A stretch of DNA of 64,000 nt from Harmothoe impar (Eukaryota; Annelida; Polychaeta; Phyllodocida; Polynoidae): NCBI GenBank assembly GCA_947462335.1, contig OX381721.1:6448001-6512000 (forward strand). The letters run 5' to 3'. Both the position numbers and the translations under genes were made by a program. Positions 21,536 to 31,628 of this stretch are shown piece by piece. Positions within the stretch are counted from its first letter, which is position 1, and each line of letters starts with the position of its first letter. The notes below the pieces were generated by a model, which made no database searches, had not been told where the DNA came from, and saw only the letters and a list, made by a program, of their open reading frames with translations.

Positions 21536-21703
21536 AACCCTTTGATGGCAGCATAACCCCTTAATGCATCATTGGTCGTCATTATGCATGTAACTCACTA
21601 GTGCTGCATTTAAGCGTCATGCCAACCCTAACAGTCAGCATGATTGGTGCATCATGACGAAAAATGTCATATTTTAGCAAAGCGCCGTCCTTAAAGGGTT
21701 AAC
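21536..21703. mobile_element. Double-hairpin element (GCATGATGC family), internally deleted
   Basis: It runs from TTAACCCTTTGATGGC to GCGCCGTCCTTAAAGGGTTAA-like ends and keeps TCGTCATTATGCATG, CTAGTGCTGCATTTAAGC and TGGTGCATCATGACGA, but lacks most of the second hairpin. Non-coding. Confidence 0.75.
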
Positions 21704-21867
21704 TCTTTAAGAGCAGTAAAGTACAATATTTCATCATGCCCTTTTGCCAGCACCAATATATAGCATCAGCAAGTGACTGGATAAATTGCCAGGGAAGTGG
21801 AATGGTGACGCTAACACAGGGCTAGTAGCAGTCTATACGAAAACCTTTTCACCATGCAGGACATTTG

Positions 21868-22140
21868 GGCCTGTAGAAATGTCCTCTTGCAGGCCCAGCT
21901 TCAGTTTTGCAGGCCTGGGTATTGGCATGCTATCGCGTTATTTAGGAATTAAGTAAAAAGCAGGTATTTATACTGATAGGCATACAAGAATAGGGTTCCT
22001 CTGTATGTTACAATGACATTCATCATTTCTATATATGATTTACTGACGAATATTACAGAAAACATTCAAGCTTTCTGTTTTACACTGTAGAAACATTAAC
22101 AATGGTCCGATTTACAAGCCATAAAAATACCCATGTAGGA
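21868..22140 (+). repeat. Dispersed repeat shared with 30893-31165
   Basis: Blocks in common include TTGCAGGCC, GGGTATT or CAGGCCCG, GTTACAATGACATTC or its diverged form, GAAACATTAACAATG or GAAACCTTAATAATG, and TCCRATTTACRARCCRTAAA. Divergence is high. No function recognised. Confidence 0.45.
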
Positions 22141-22652
22141 AAGGATCCCTAGATTACAGCCAGCCATGCAGGATTTCCTACAGACTAGGCTACTGAATTA
22201 CTCACTGTGTTGCATTTACCAGTGCATCCTGCTGTCAGCTATGCATGACGCCATGATCTGCTTAAAGCCACATGAACCGATGAGTAGGGCTCAAAAATGA
22301 TTTTGCTAAAAGTGAACCAGAATGCTTAATAATGCTGTACTTCCTGTCCTAACTACTTCATTAAACAGTATTCCCCAGAACTTAGCTTAGATTTCAGCTA
22401 ATAATCAGTTTCTTGCTCAATTTAAGACGGCTATGGCATCCAAACAGGAGTGAACGTGTGTGCGCGGCGTCCCCGGTATTTTTACTTCTCATCGGTGTTA
22501 AAAGCACAGGAGGATTTTCAGCTTCAGCAGAGGACTGCATGAACTTCTTGTGATCACATATGGAGTAAAAGGCAAACAACCAGCTCAATAATAACGATTT
22601 GAGAGCGAAATTGGTATATTGACCACCGGCGAGCCCTGTACACAACAACAAC

Positions 22653-23966
22653 ATGGCGGAGGCTATGGACCGTGACGCGTTGACCACTCTACTGGCTGAC
22701 CTGTCCAAGGAACCTAAGGTATTGCGTTCAAACACCGGGGAGGTGAGTGGAGCCAAAGTCGGCCAAGCTATCACCTATCTACTGAAGGAACAGGAGGCAG
22801 CGACTGAGTCGGTGGAATTTGCACATACAGCCATTGCCAGCATTAAGAAAGAAAAGGGTGAGCTGGAGACTGAAGTCAAAGCGCTGCGGGCCAGATTGAC
22901 ACACACCGAGAGACAGGTTCGTGTTAATACTCTGGACATAGAGGAGCTAGGGGTGACACTCGCTATACAGGACCAACAATCAAGGCGTAAGAATTTGATT
23001 ATTGAGGGCATGCCCTTTGTACAAGGTGAAAACACAGAAGAGGTATCATATAGTCTCTTAAAAAAAGTGGAAAAAGACTTGGACATGTATGAAATTGATT
23101 ACGCCTACAGGCAGGGCCCTCCCACCTCACCCAGAAGATCCATCATGGTAGTCTTCCTAAAAGCGTCAACTAGAGATAGGATAATGTCGAACAAGAAATC
23201 CTTACATGGCACTGAGCATGGAAGTGTGTATCTTAGTGAAGACACAAACCAGGTGATCAGGCGTCAGAAGGCTGAAATCTCGACGGTAGTAAAGCTGGCA
23301 GAAGGAGCGGGTCTGGAGGTGAAACAGAGAGGACGAGGGGTCCTGTTCAAAGGTAGATACTACCCACATACCAACCTGAAAGACCTACCTGAGCAGCTTC
23401 AACTTGCAAACGCAAGAACACTTGTTACAGATCACTACGTGGCATACAACTCCAATTTGGCGCCCCTTAGTAATTTCTTCCCCTGCAAGGTCGAATATGA
23501 GGGGTACACCTACAGCTCGGTGGAACAAGGTCTCTCACATAAAAAGGCTCTGTTTGCAAGGAAAAAAGAAAAAGCTGGTGAAATCATGGACTCATTCACG
23601 GCCATGAGAGCCATGAAGATAGCAAAGACCATCGACTCACCAGAGTGGCGAAACCATGATGAGAACTATCTAAAAGAACTCAACGTAGCCAAATACGTCC
23701 AGAATGAGGAGCTCAGGGAGATTCTGAGAGCTACTCAGACCAGGCTTCTACTAGAGACTACAGGATCGAGGCACTGGGGCATAGGTGCGGGTATTCAGAG
23801 CAAGGCTCTAGAAAAAGGCACATGGAGAGGAAAGAACAGGGGGGGGTACATACTCATGGAGGTGCGTAAGGACCTGTTTGGCATTGAAAACCCCGCAGCG
23901 AAAAAGCAGAACGCCCCCCCCCCCCACTCCCACTGCCCCTCAGCAGCAACCAGCCAGCCGAGATGA
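22653..23966 (+). CDS. LINE ORF1 protein: coiled coil, RRM-like module and NADAR domain
   Basis: The predicted RNA-binding ORF1p of the retrotransposon has 437 residues in this frame. The ATG has a strong context (A at -3, G at +4). Residues about 45-110 are heptad-like, Glu/Lys/Leu-rich (coiled coil). About 110-210 resembles the RRM of LINE-1-type ORF1p (RRKNLIIEGMP, AYRQGP, RRSIMVVFLKAST, VYLSEDTNQ). About 213-246 looks like the small C-terminal domain. Residues about 256-410 form a full-length NADAR domain: APLSNFFPCKV, YSSVEQGLSHKKALF, VAKYVQNEELREIL, HWGIGAG, GKNRGGYILMEVR. The family's Ser-Asn-Phe, Glu, Trp-Gly and Gly-x-Asn positions are all present. NADAR (YbiA/DUF1768) proteins act on ADP-ribose-linked or related N-glycosidic substrates; its role here is inference. 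The frame leaves the protein's natural path at a 12-C run (23914-23925), adding a short unrelated end. Confidence 0.88.
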   Translation: MAEAMDRDALTTLLADLSKEPKVLRSNTGEVSGAKVGQAITYLLKEQEAATESVEFAHTAIASIKKEKGELETEVKALRARLTHTERQVRVNTLDIEELGVTLAIQDQQSRRKNLIIEGMPFVQGENTEEVSYSLLKKVEKDLDMYEIDYAYRQGPPTSPRRSIMVVFLKASTRDRIMSNKKSLHGTEHGSVYLSEDTNQVIRRQKAEISTVVKLAEGAGLEVKQRGRGVLFKGRYYPHTNLKDLPEQLQLANARTLVTDHYVAYNSNLAPLSNFFPCKVEYEGYTYSSVEQGLSHKKALFARKKEKAGEIMDSFTAMRAMKIAKTIDSPEWRNHDENYLKELNVAKYVQNEELREILRATQTRLLLETTGSRHWGIGAGIQSKALEKGTWRGKNRGGYILMEVRKDLFGIENPAAKKQNAPPPHSHCPSAATSQPR

Positions 23967-24492
23967 TACAGAAGTTAAGACAGCAACACCACAGGTACCT
24001 GAGCAGCCTCCTGCTCCCACGACTGTAGCAGCAGCAGTGCAAGTAACAACTCCAACCACCAGCGTGCAGACCCCCGTCACTGATGCTTCTACCATCACCA
24101 CTGCCAAAAAGCAAGCACCCCTCCCACCCAGAACTGTACCACCGCAGGATGCGAGACTCGATGAGGACTTGATCAATATGATAGCAAAATCCGCTACATC
24201 GGCTTATGCACAAGCCGCTGCGGGTTATAGGTCGGGAGGGGGTATACCCTTCAAATTGACCTCCCTGTCTCCCCATGTCATCACCCCCCCAAGGACACAG
24301 ATTGCCAGTACCAGCTTAACTCAGAGCAGTAGCATTCAAACCTCCTCCAGGGCTGAAGATGGTGGCTCACACACCAAGGTGGTGAAAAAGATGAGCAAAG
24401 TCGATCCACACAAAAAGAGCAAAGACAGTAGCCACCAGTTGCAGGACAGAATTAAAGGTTTCTTATCCGGTAAAAAAACCCCTACTAAGTAA
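23926..24492 (+). pseudogene. C-terminal tail of ORF1 in a shifted frame
   Basis: Immediately after the C run, another frame stays open for nearly 190 codons. It encodes a Pro/Gln/Thr/Ser-rich linker followed by a basic end (KKMSKVDPHKKSKDSS and FLSGKKTPTK). It has no start of its own that makes sense, and its composition suits a disordered, nucleic-acid-binding tail. Moving from the ORF1 frame to this one requires loss of one base (or gain of two), exactly what a change in the homopolymer would give. I read it as the original ORF1 end, disconnected by a C-tract slip, an assembly error or, less likely, programmed frameshifting. The joined protein is not written here. Confidence 0.65.
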
Positions 24493-25042
24493 ATACATAC
24501 CATGCTACGCGCTATGGCTCTATACAATAGGTAGAATGTCTAGAACATATATATGTAAACACCGTACAATCAGGGAATAGGGTCAACATCCTGCTATGTA
24601 ATCATTAGATCTATAAATACCCATGTATATTATTAGAAGCGTACAGCGGGCAGTCCCCCAGAGCAAGTGCTGACCCAGTGCATGTAAACGATTACATAAC
24701 TGATCAGCTGAGAGCCAGACAGAGTGCCGTGTGGATGTATACTATATTTTCTCTCTATGAAAAGATGTCTTTTCCTGAAGGTCAATATAAGATAATATGT
24801 CAAAAAAAGTTATTTAACATGCAATTGTACACATATCACGTTTAATTTAATTTTTTTAATTGTCTTTCTAGTCTGATTTTTTCCCCTTTTTTAAATGCGA
24901 ACTTTGTGATATGCTGGGGCGCATTGCTTCTCTTTGCCTGCCATAGCCATGATACCGGGTAGTATAAGATTCGATCACCTACATAAATCACCCTCATTTC
25001 ACCTCACCAATATATACCCCAGACCTTGTCAGTCAATTCTCA
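24493..25042 (+). other. LINE inter-ORF spacer
   Basis: A 550-base AT-rich gap separates the ORF1 tail from ORF2, with no frame matching a known domain. Such spacing implies that ORF2 is translated by reinitiation or an internal mechanism rather than by overlap, as inferred from other bicistronic LINEs. Confidence 0.5.
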
Positions 25043-27883
25043 ATGGTATTTCTACATAACATATGTATAGCCAAAGGTCTCCTGTTTACTTGTATTAACG
25101 CTAGATCGGCATATCCTAAAAGGGTTAATATTAAAAAGTTTATTTCTCATACTGATATAACTGGTGTTGTCGAGTCATGGCTAAATCCTACTATTTCTGA
25201 TAACATGATGTCTCTACCAGGCTACCAATTCTTCCGGCTGGATAGATACCCAGTCTTAGACAAAACGGCAGGTGGTTTAATGCTATATATGAGGGACACA
25301 TATACTGCCACACTAGATGAGGCCTCAAGTTGTATAACCTCTGACTATGAGATATTGTGTGTAGATATTGAAATAGGTAAGATTAAATATAAAATATACG
25401 TTTGTTATAGACCACCTAAAAGGGATAAAAACAGTCTGCAGTCTTTATACAAGAAGTTAACAGAGTTAAAGTCAACTGTCACTAGAAACAGAAAAATCCT
25501 ATGTATAGGTGATTTTAATATCGACTTATTGTCGCGCAAAGATATTGAGGACTCTGAGGTTTCACAGTTCTGTACTAATAATGATATGTGCCAATTAATT
25601 AATGAAATAACTAGACCAGCCTCAGGTACCCTTCTAGATCATATATATATTAATGAACGCATACACAACGTATGTGAATTCGGTACTATTGATTACCATA
25701 TTGCAGATCACACGCCTGTTTTTATTCTTATTAAATGTGAACGCACTAAGATAAAGAAAAAAGTGGTCAAAGCGCGTTCCTACAAGAACTATGACATGCT
25801 TGCTTTTAAAAATATGTTACTTGACGTTAAATGGGATGACATTGTTATAATTGAAAATCCTGATGCCTTTTGGAACAAAGTGATATCTGTGATACGGGCA
25901 TGTCTTGATACAATATGCCCCATAAGAACCCTTGTTCTACCGGTATATACACCCGAGTGGTTAACACCAGCAATCATACAAGAAATGCAATACAGAGACA
26001 CATTATATAGGGATGCGAGGCGTACTAATGATGTGGATGACCGTCGTATTGCAGATTTCTATAGAAATAGGGTAGAAAGCCTAATTTATTATAGTAGAAA
26101 AGAAAAAATAGACACCTTATTATTAAATAGGAAAAATGATCCAGCCAAATTTTGGGAGGGGATAAGAAAACTGTTACCTGTTAAGACTAAGTCAACCTTT
26201 TTGAAACTAAAGAATGGCCTAACCAACCAGCCTGTACCTACAAATGAATGCTGTGATTTTATTAATACGTTCTTTGCTGAGGTGGGTCAGAAGCTTGCAG
26301 CGGTGCTGCCACCTATTGACTCACATACACATTATAGAAATCCAGCGAATGTTCCTCTGTACTCCACCGATCTGTTGCATCCATTAAGCTATATAGAAAC
26401 GATTAAGCTTATAAAATCCATTAAGGATAATAAGCCATCAAGTATTAAGCACATTAAGTCGTATGTATTAAAAGATGCCTTCCTAAGCATACCAGACATA
26501 ATCATGCAAATGTACAATAGATGTTTGAGCGCGTGTCACTTCCCGAAAGACTGGAAATCTGCAACGGTTGTTCCCATCCCCAAGAAAAGTAATTCATTAA
26601 ATGTAAGTGACTTGAGACCAATTAGTCTCCTCCCCCTCCCTGGTAAACTATATGAAAAAATTATATGCTCTAGATTACAAAAATATATGGAGACTCACGG
26701 ACTCCTCACAAAATTCCAACATGGATACAGATCTGGCCATTCGACCATTACAGCTATAACAGCACATCTTAATAATATAATAGAGAACATAATTAATAAT
26801 AAATCAACCCTATCTCTCTACCTGGACTATAAGAAAGCTTTTGATACCGTTTCCCACTCTATTCTATTAAAAAAACTTGCAGGTTTTGGTCTTAGCGAAA
26901 GGACATGTAGGTGGTTTAGTAGCTACCTGACTGATAGGACTCAATGTACGGTAGCAAATGACTGTGTCTCTTCCTTTAAGCATGTAACATATGGGGTACC
27001 ACAGGGTTCAGTCTGTGGTCCTGTATTATTCTCTATTTACATTAATTCTTTACCTGATATTGATAATTTTGACATAACTCTTTACGCAGATGATGCGGTC
27101 ATTTCTGTGCATTCTCCTGAGAAAATGCAATCATGCCTAAATGCACTAGCCGTATGGTGTAAGAGGAATAGCCTCACGGTTAATGAGAAAAAAACAAAGT
27201 GGATGTACTATAATAACTTTAGGAATTTAAATCCTGTTTTAACCCTTAATAATGTTATTTTAGAAAAAGTTGAATCGTTCCCTTACCTCGGTGTAACCCT
27301 TGATACTGGTCTTAAATTCTTGGAACATAGAAAAAATGTACTCGCTAATAGCCGACATAAGTTGAAACAATTGGGCAAAATTCGACATCACACAGACTGT
27401 GACACTGCTTTAACTATATACACTTCAATGGTACTACCCACTTTAGATTACGCTGATTTTATATGGGATAGGGAAAATAAAGGGGAATCTGAAGAAATAC
27501 AGGGCTTACAGAATAAGGGCTTACGTACAGTATATAAAGTTAAATTAGAAAAAAACCCGGCTATGAACACGATTCAGTTGCATAAAAAAAGTGAATGTGA
27601 TTGGCTTATTAGTAGAAGGGACAAACACTTATTGTATTATGCCTTTACACTGGCTCAGTGTGACCAATATTTGGATACGAGGTCTATTGCCACAAGGTTC
27701 CACCAAGGAAAAAGACTGAAGGTGCTAAGATCATTAAAGCCTATTGTTATAAGAAGCTGCATGTACAGAGCCATATCTAGGTGGAATAACCTCAAACCTA
27801 CGTACACCATGATTGAGACACTTTGGAAGTTTAAATTAGCTATTGAAAAGGACTATCCTAATTGTTTTATAAATGCTGTATAA
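25043..27883 (+). CDS. LINE ORF2: apurinic-type endonuclease plus reverse transcriptase
   Basis: An uninterrupted 946-residue frame. ORF2p nicks target DNA and reverse-transcribes the element's RNA there. The N-terminal endonuclease/exonuclease/phosphatase domain (about 13-230) shows INARS with Asn19, VVESWL with Glu44, CYRPP (121-125), GDFNID (156-161), LLDHIYI (197-203) and ADHTPV (221-226). A linker follows with CCDFINTFFAEVGQKLA (about 403-419). The RT domain (about 500-760) has LRPISLLP, LDYKKAFDTVSH with the first catalytic Asp near 595, GVPQGSVCGP (651-660) and the LYADDAV box with catalytic Asp683-684. The C-terminus ends in the FK-rich stretch common in CR1/L2-like proteins (SRWNNLK...FKLAIEKDY). 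No RNase H domain is seen. The first ATG sits about ten residues before the endonuclease fold, so the start fits. All catalytic motifs are intact. Confidence 0.95.
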   Translation: MVFLHNICIAKGLLFTCINARSAYPKRVNIKKFISHTDITGVVESWLNPTISDNMMSLPGYQFFRLDRYPVLDKTAGGLMLYMRDTYTATLDEASSCITSDYEILCVDIEIGKIKYKIYVCYRPPKRDKNSLQSLYKKLTELKSTVTRNRKILCIGDFNIDLLSRKDIEDSEVSQFCTNNDMCQLINEITRPASGTLLDHIYINERIHNVCEFGTIDYHIADHTPVFILIKCERTKIKKKVVKARSYKNYDMLAFKNMLLDVKWDDIVIIENPDAFWNKVISVIRACLDTICPIRTLVLPVYTPEWLTPAIIQEMQYRDTLYRDARRTNDVDDRRIADFYRNRVESLIYYSRKEKIDTLLLNRKNDPAKFWEGIRKLLPVKTKSTFLKLKNGLTNQPVPTNECCDFINTFFAEVGQKLAAVLPPIDSHTHYRNPANVPLYSTDLLHPLSYIETIKLIKSIKDNKPSSIKHIKSYVLKDAFLSIPDIIMQMYNRCLSACHFPKDWKSATVVPIPKKSNSLNVSDLRPISLLPLPGKLYEKIICSRLQKYMETHGLLTKFQHGYRSGHSTITAITAHLNNIIENIINNKSTLSLYLDYKKAFDTVSHSILLKKLAGFGLSERTCRWFSSYLTDRTQCTVANDCVSSFKHVTYGVPQGSVCGPVLFSIYINSLPDIDNFDITLYADDAVISVHSPEKMQSCLNALAVWCKRNSLTVNEKKTKWMYYNNFRNLNPVLTLNNVILEKVESFPYLGVTLDTGLKFLEHRKNVLANSRHKLKQLGKIRHHTDCDTALTIYTSMVLPTLDYADFIWDRENKGESEEIQGLQNKGLRTVYKVKLEKNPAMNTIQLHKKSECDWLISRRDKHLLYYAFTLAQCDQYLDTRSIATRFHQGKRLKVLRSLKPIVIRSCMYRAISRWNNLKPTYTMIETLWKFKLAIEKDYPNCFINAV

Positions 27884-27910
27884 TTCATCATATAACATAC
27901 CTTCGATACT

Positions 27911-27930
27911 CATCTCATCTCATCTCATCG
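27911..27930 (+). repeat. CATCT short tandem repeat, LINE 3' tail
   Basis: Four CATCT-type units follow the ORF2 stop by about 27 bases. A simple-repeat tail in place of poly(A) is usual for CR1/L2/Jockey-group LINEs and probably marks the end of the element. Confidence 0.6.
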
Positions 27931-28680
27931 CCACTTTGTCTACCTACTATTATGTGATTGTATAGTTTTTTACAATACTTTCAAGAATTGTTGGCATATG
28001 GAATAGCATTGGAGTCATAGCATATCATATATAAGACCGCTAAAAGAAAAATGTAACAGTCAGGGGTGCTAGCGGCAGAAGGGCAATGCGCCCGAGCTAG
28101 TTTTTGGCCTACAAAGCCGATTAGATCCAAATAAATATACTTCAAAAAAAAAAGACTTTTGGAGTGCATGCTATAATTCCAACCATTGAATTTTAATACA
28201 CTGTATAAGGCTATACCTGTGTCATTTGACCCCTTTAATTACATTGTAGTGCCCATGATTGATATTTTATTGTATCCTATCCTCCAAATATGATATTGTA
28301 ATGATATTTTGAACATATTTAGATGCAAATTTTTTAAAAAAAGGAAAAATTCGGACCAAGCCACTTAAAATAGTTATATATAAAGAGGTAATTACTTTTG
28401 TGGTCTGACCACAGGAGGGGTCAAACCCACAGTACTGGAGAGGGGATGCAATCTGTGTTAAGGACATGTTTTGCCGTAGAAGCCTTTGTATAAGAAATAC
28501 CCACTGGTTGTACCATCATGTATAATGCTTTCAAGATGAGTGGGTGCTTAGCATCAAACCTAGCCGTAGAAGGCTTTGCAGAAATAAGTTCCAGTGTTTG
28601 CGTGCCTTTGTAGCAAGACAAACAGCAGCAATGGCAGTGATCTATAACATGTACATATATTTTCCGCTTTATATATTACT
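27931..28680. other. Intergenic DNA, no recognised feature
   Basis: AT-rich sequence with no gene, repeat family or RNA that I can identify. Frames on the minus strand are short and lack domain signals. Confidence 0.5.
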
Positions 28681-28788
28681 CCCAATGGGCACAGACAGTT
28701 AAATCAGCATTCAGAAGTGGTTGTCAACATTGATGCAAATTTGAATCAATATAGATTCAACCATGAACTGAATTTTGTGCCCACTGGG
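28681..28788. mobile_element. 108-bp palindromic MITE (CCCAGTGGGCACA family), copy 2
   Basis: The ends are CCCAATGGGCACA and TGTGCCCACTGGG. The interior has diverged more than in the other two copies, suggesting greater age, but the length is the same. Confidence 0.75.
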
Positions 28789-29574
28789 CTGGTTTCAGGA
28801 GTTTTCAGAGACATCTTGATCCTAGATATATACATAAACAGCCTTTAGCATAATAATACCGTGTTGGTGCATTGCACACATTTGATGCAAAACGATATAG
28901 GTACATGTAGCAGCCAACAGCAGGAATTTAAAATATGTTTTGTAAAGCTTTCTGTGCAGAAACAAACATCACTTCTGAATATTAGAAAAGATACCAGGCA
29001 GAAGCCAGATTGACAGTCCAGGCTACACCCCTGGGGTTCAATATTTCTACTTGGGCTTGGAGTCACTCTTGTTGAACTTGATCTGGGCAGTGTCAAGGTG
29101 TCAGTAAGTATATAGACACTGTGGGCTGGATGTTCAGGTCTCACACGGGTAAATATTAGACCCGGGGGAATTGTAAACAAGGTCACATTGAATATTAGAT
29201 CAGGTTGAATTCATGAGTGGAATTAGTTCAAACATCCTGAAAATCTCCTCAAATACTCTAAAGTGTGATCATGAGTCCTGGGATGATTTATTCCCATGAA
29301 TTTTCACAGGGATTTATTTTTTTATCAGCCTAGTAGAGAAAAGCATTAATAGATTCTTGTACGTACTATTTTATCAAGTCTGTGACATTGGAAATGTTTC
29401 TTTACATCTAAATATTAGGGCTGTACCATAGTGATGTTTATAAATGGAGAGAAATTAACATTGTGGCCACTTGATGGAATATGATGATTATTTGGCAAGA
29501 TAGTAGTGTGGATGCTTTGCCTAAATGAACTATATCACATAACTATACAGAGTTTAAGCACAAAGAGCACCCAA
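28789..29574. other. Intergenic DNA, no recognised feature
   Basis: No gene, complete repeat or RNA recognised. Confidence 0.45.
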
Positions 29575-29720
29575 TATGACACTGACCATTTAATTACCGA
29601 TAGTGCTACCCAGTGGCGCCACCTCTCAGGTGTCAGCAGAACCAGCACAGCACCAGCTGCTGCTGTGCGTGGCCCTGGTTTGTGGTTTTCTACTCATGTC
29701 GACAATTTGAGCTGCAGTCA
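29575..29720 (+). repeat. Dispersed repeat (TACCCAGTGGCGCCACC family), copy 2
   Basis: It matches 12400-12539 through GCTACCCAGTGGCGCCACC, GTCAGCAGAACCAGCACAGC and TGGTTTGTGGTTTTCTACTC. It shares an extra left block (TTAATTACC then GTGCTACCC) with the inverted copy at 40451-40620, which helps place the element's left end. Confidence 0.75.
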
Positions 29721-30892
29721 CTAATTAATTGTCATTAATTGAATTTACGAAAAGCTCTGCTTCAAAGATAGCGTGGTGTTAACTGTTGAGGGCTGCATTA
29801 GTGCTTCAATGCTTTTCTTTTGTTGAAATGATGCATGAATCTAGGGTTGCATTAAAGCGCTATGATGGCCCTTTCAAGGTTGTTTATACCTGCGTAGTAA
29901 CACAATACAAAGAGACACAATTACTATTTTATAAAAAAAGCACACAGTAAAATTTCAAATGGACTGTGGTTTGAACCAGGAGCGGTTGACACACGACACA
30001 AGCACACCCTAGCCTAGGTGGGATTATTTGAAACCACCCACCGCCGGATAACAATACATACAGGCGCGGGAGCAGTAACCCCGTACATACACATGTATAT
30101 GAACGCTGGCACCTAGTTATACAATTCTGCAGGGTCTGCATGATGCACCACTGTAACCTGTTTAGCAGATTCACAGAGCCTGCATTGAGTTTTGAGTTTT
30201 GGTAATTTTTATTGCACCATTCATTTACATGTAATTAGTGTGCATCAATGGACGTACCCTCGGTGATAACGTTATAATCCAATCTCATCAGGTCAGACTG
30301 TTTGTTCAAGAATATGCTGATCAGGCTCAATATCATCTTATCATATGGATACTGTAATTGGTACATTTAGGTGAAATAATTTAATAAATTGGTTAGTGCT
30401 ATATCTTCGCCTAAACCTATATGTCGTACATATGTTTAAAGTAGGAAAACACTAAATTCTGAATTCATCATAATAATGATTTGAAATTCTTGAAAAGGGA
30501 GGTGGGGTAAGTAGAAAGAAAGAGGCCAGTGGTGTCGATTTACCGCTAAGGTTAGGAGGTCAGAGAAACGCTGAACATGACCTTAGCATAGTAGAAGACA
30601 TTTCTGTCACTACCATTTCAGGATGTGTTTTTAATTTGGTCTCCATGATTCCCTCATGATGAAAACTATCGGCTCCTGTGCATTTACTAGAAGCAATGCA
30701 TGACCATTAACACATTAAAGCGGCTAATCTCTTGATGGATCGATTGATGATGTTATGCTGCTGGAAAGGTGTAAGTATCAAGAACATCATCACACATTAC
30801 TCTTCAGGCGCCCTATGTAGTGCCTGATTGCCTTTTGGCTTTTTAAACTACTCCAATCTGTACACTAATTTCTTTTATCTTGTACGACATTC
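29721..30892. other. Intergenic DNA with decayed GCATGATGC-family remnants
   Basis: Remnants with GCTGCATTAGTGC, GATGCATGAATC and GCATGATGCACCACTG lie at about 29770-29880 and 30125-30190. Around 30570-30630 a CTTAGCA...ACATTTCTGTCACTAC block matches 13570-13605. No gene seen. Confidence 0.4.
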
Positions 30893-31165
30893 GGTCCTGC
30901 AGATTTGTTATTCTGAAGGCCCGGATAAATGTTTGCAGGCCCGAATACCCAGAGGTAATAATTGTAATAAAAGTTTTATCATAAAGCTAAATTTTATATA
31001 GGAAGGGATGATGAATAGAGGTTACTGTTATATTCAAATCATTTTGATAATTACAATTGTGTAATTATGTGTGACTTTCTACAAAATATCAAGGCTAGTT
31101 AACTCTCTAGAAACCTTAATAATGTTCCAATTTACGAACCGTAAAAACTGGCATATAGACCGATG
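30893..31165 (+). repeat. Dispersed repeat, second copy of the 21868-22140 family
   Basis: It keeps GCAGGCCCGAATACCC, GAAACCTTAATAATG and CCAATTTACGAACCGTAAAA in the same order as the first copy. Both are strongly diverged and non-coding. Confidence 0.45.
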
Positions 31166-31362
31166 TCCGTCAGGTTTTCGTATAATGTTCTTATCAACAC
31201 AAGGTGTCTCTGATTGCATAAGCCGCTGTGTTTGAGACATGCCAGATGTTGTGGGTAGGGTGAGACTGAGGGGTCAGGCCCAACCAAATGTGTTGTAAGT
31301 AGGGCCAGAGCCCAGACTGATTGGCATAATGCCCCAGTGTTAGTTTGTAATACATGAATACA

Positions 31363-31628
31363 CACTGAAAAAGTAAACTTGTCTCCAGACTCGTCAAAGT
31401 TGCTATTATAGAATAAACAAGTCAAAAGTTGTCTAACCTATCAGGTAACCATCCCACAATTAGAATCTGGAGCTGGCAAATGTCAGGTTTTGGGCTGGCA
31501 CATGCCAAGTGGGTCTTCTATCTCCAGCTAGAAGACCTGCTTCCTTTTCACTTAGACAAGTTTTTGACTCGTTTATTTCATGACCGTCAATTCGAAGAGT
31601 CTGGAGACAAGTTTACTTTTTGAGTACA
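31363..31628. mobile_element. CACTGAAAA-ended fold-back element, complete copy
   Basis: CACTGAAAAAGTAAACTTG, TCTCCAGACTCG at the left mirrors GAGTCTGGAGA, CAAGTTTACTTTTTGAGT at the right. The whole interior is close to palindromic (ATAAACAAGTCAAAAGTTG with GACAAGTTTTTGACTCG, and so on), centred on GGGCTGGCACATGCCAAG. Related copies are at 14166, 35612, 44634 and 48860. Non-coding. Confidence 0.85.

Larger units (their letters stand above)
22400..27930 (+). mobile_element. Near-complete non-LTR retrotransposon (LINE) with NADAR-bearing ORF1
   Basis: Two consecutive frames on one strand, ORF1 (nucleic-acid-binding) then ORF2 (endonuclease and reverse transcriptase), end in a short CATCT-repeat tail (27911-27930), the standard layout of a CR1/L2/Jockey-type LINE. 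The left boundary is approximate: GC content rises near 22460 ahead of the ORF1 start, and I could not find a target-site duplication. ORF2 has no internal stop and ORF1 only one probable frameshift, so the copy is young. The 3' UTR is very short, about 45 bases. The exact clade is unresolved. Confidence 0.9.
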
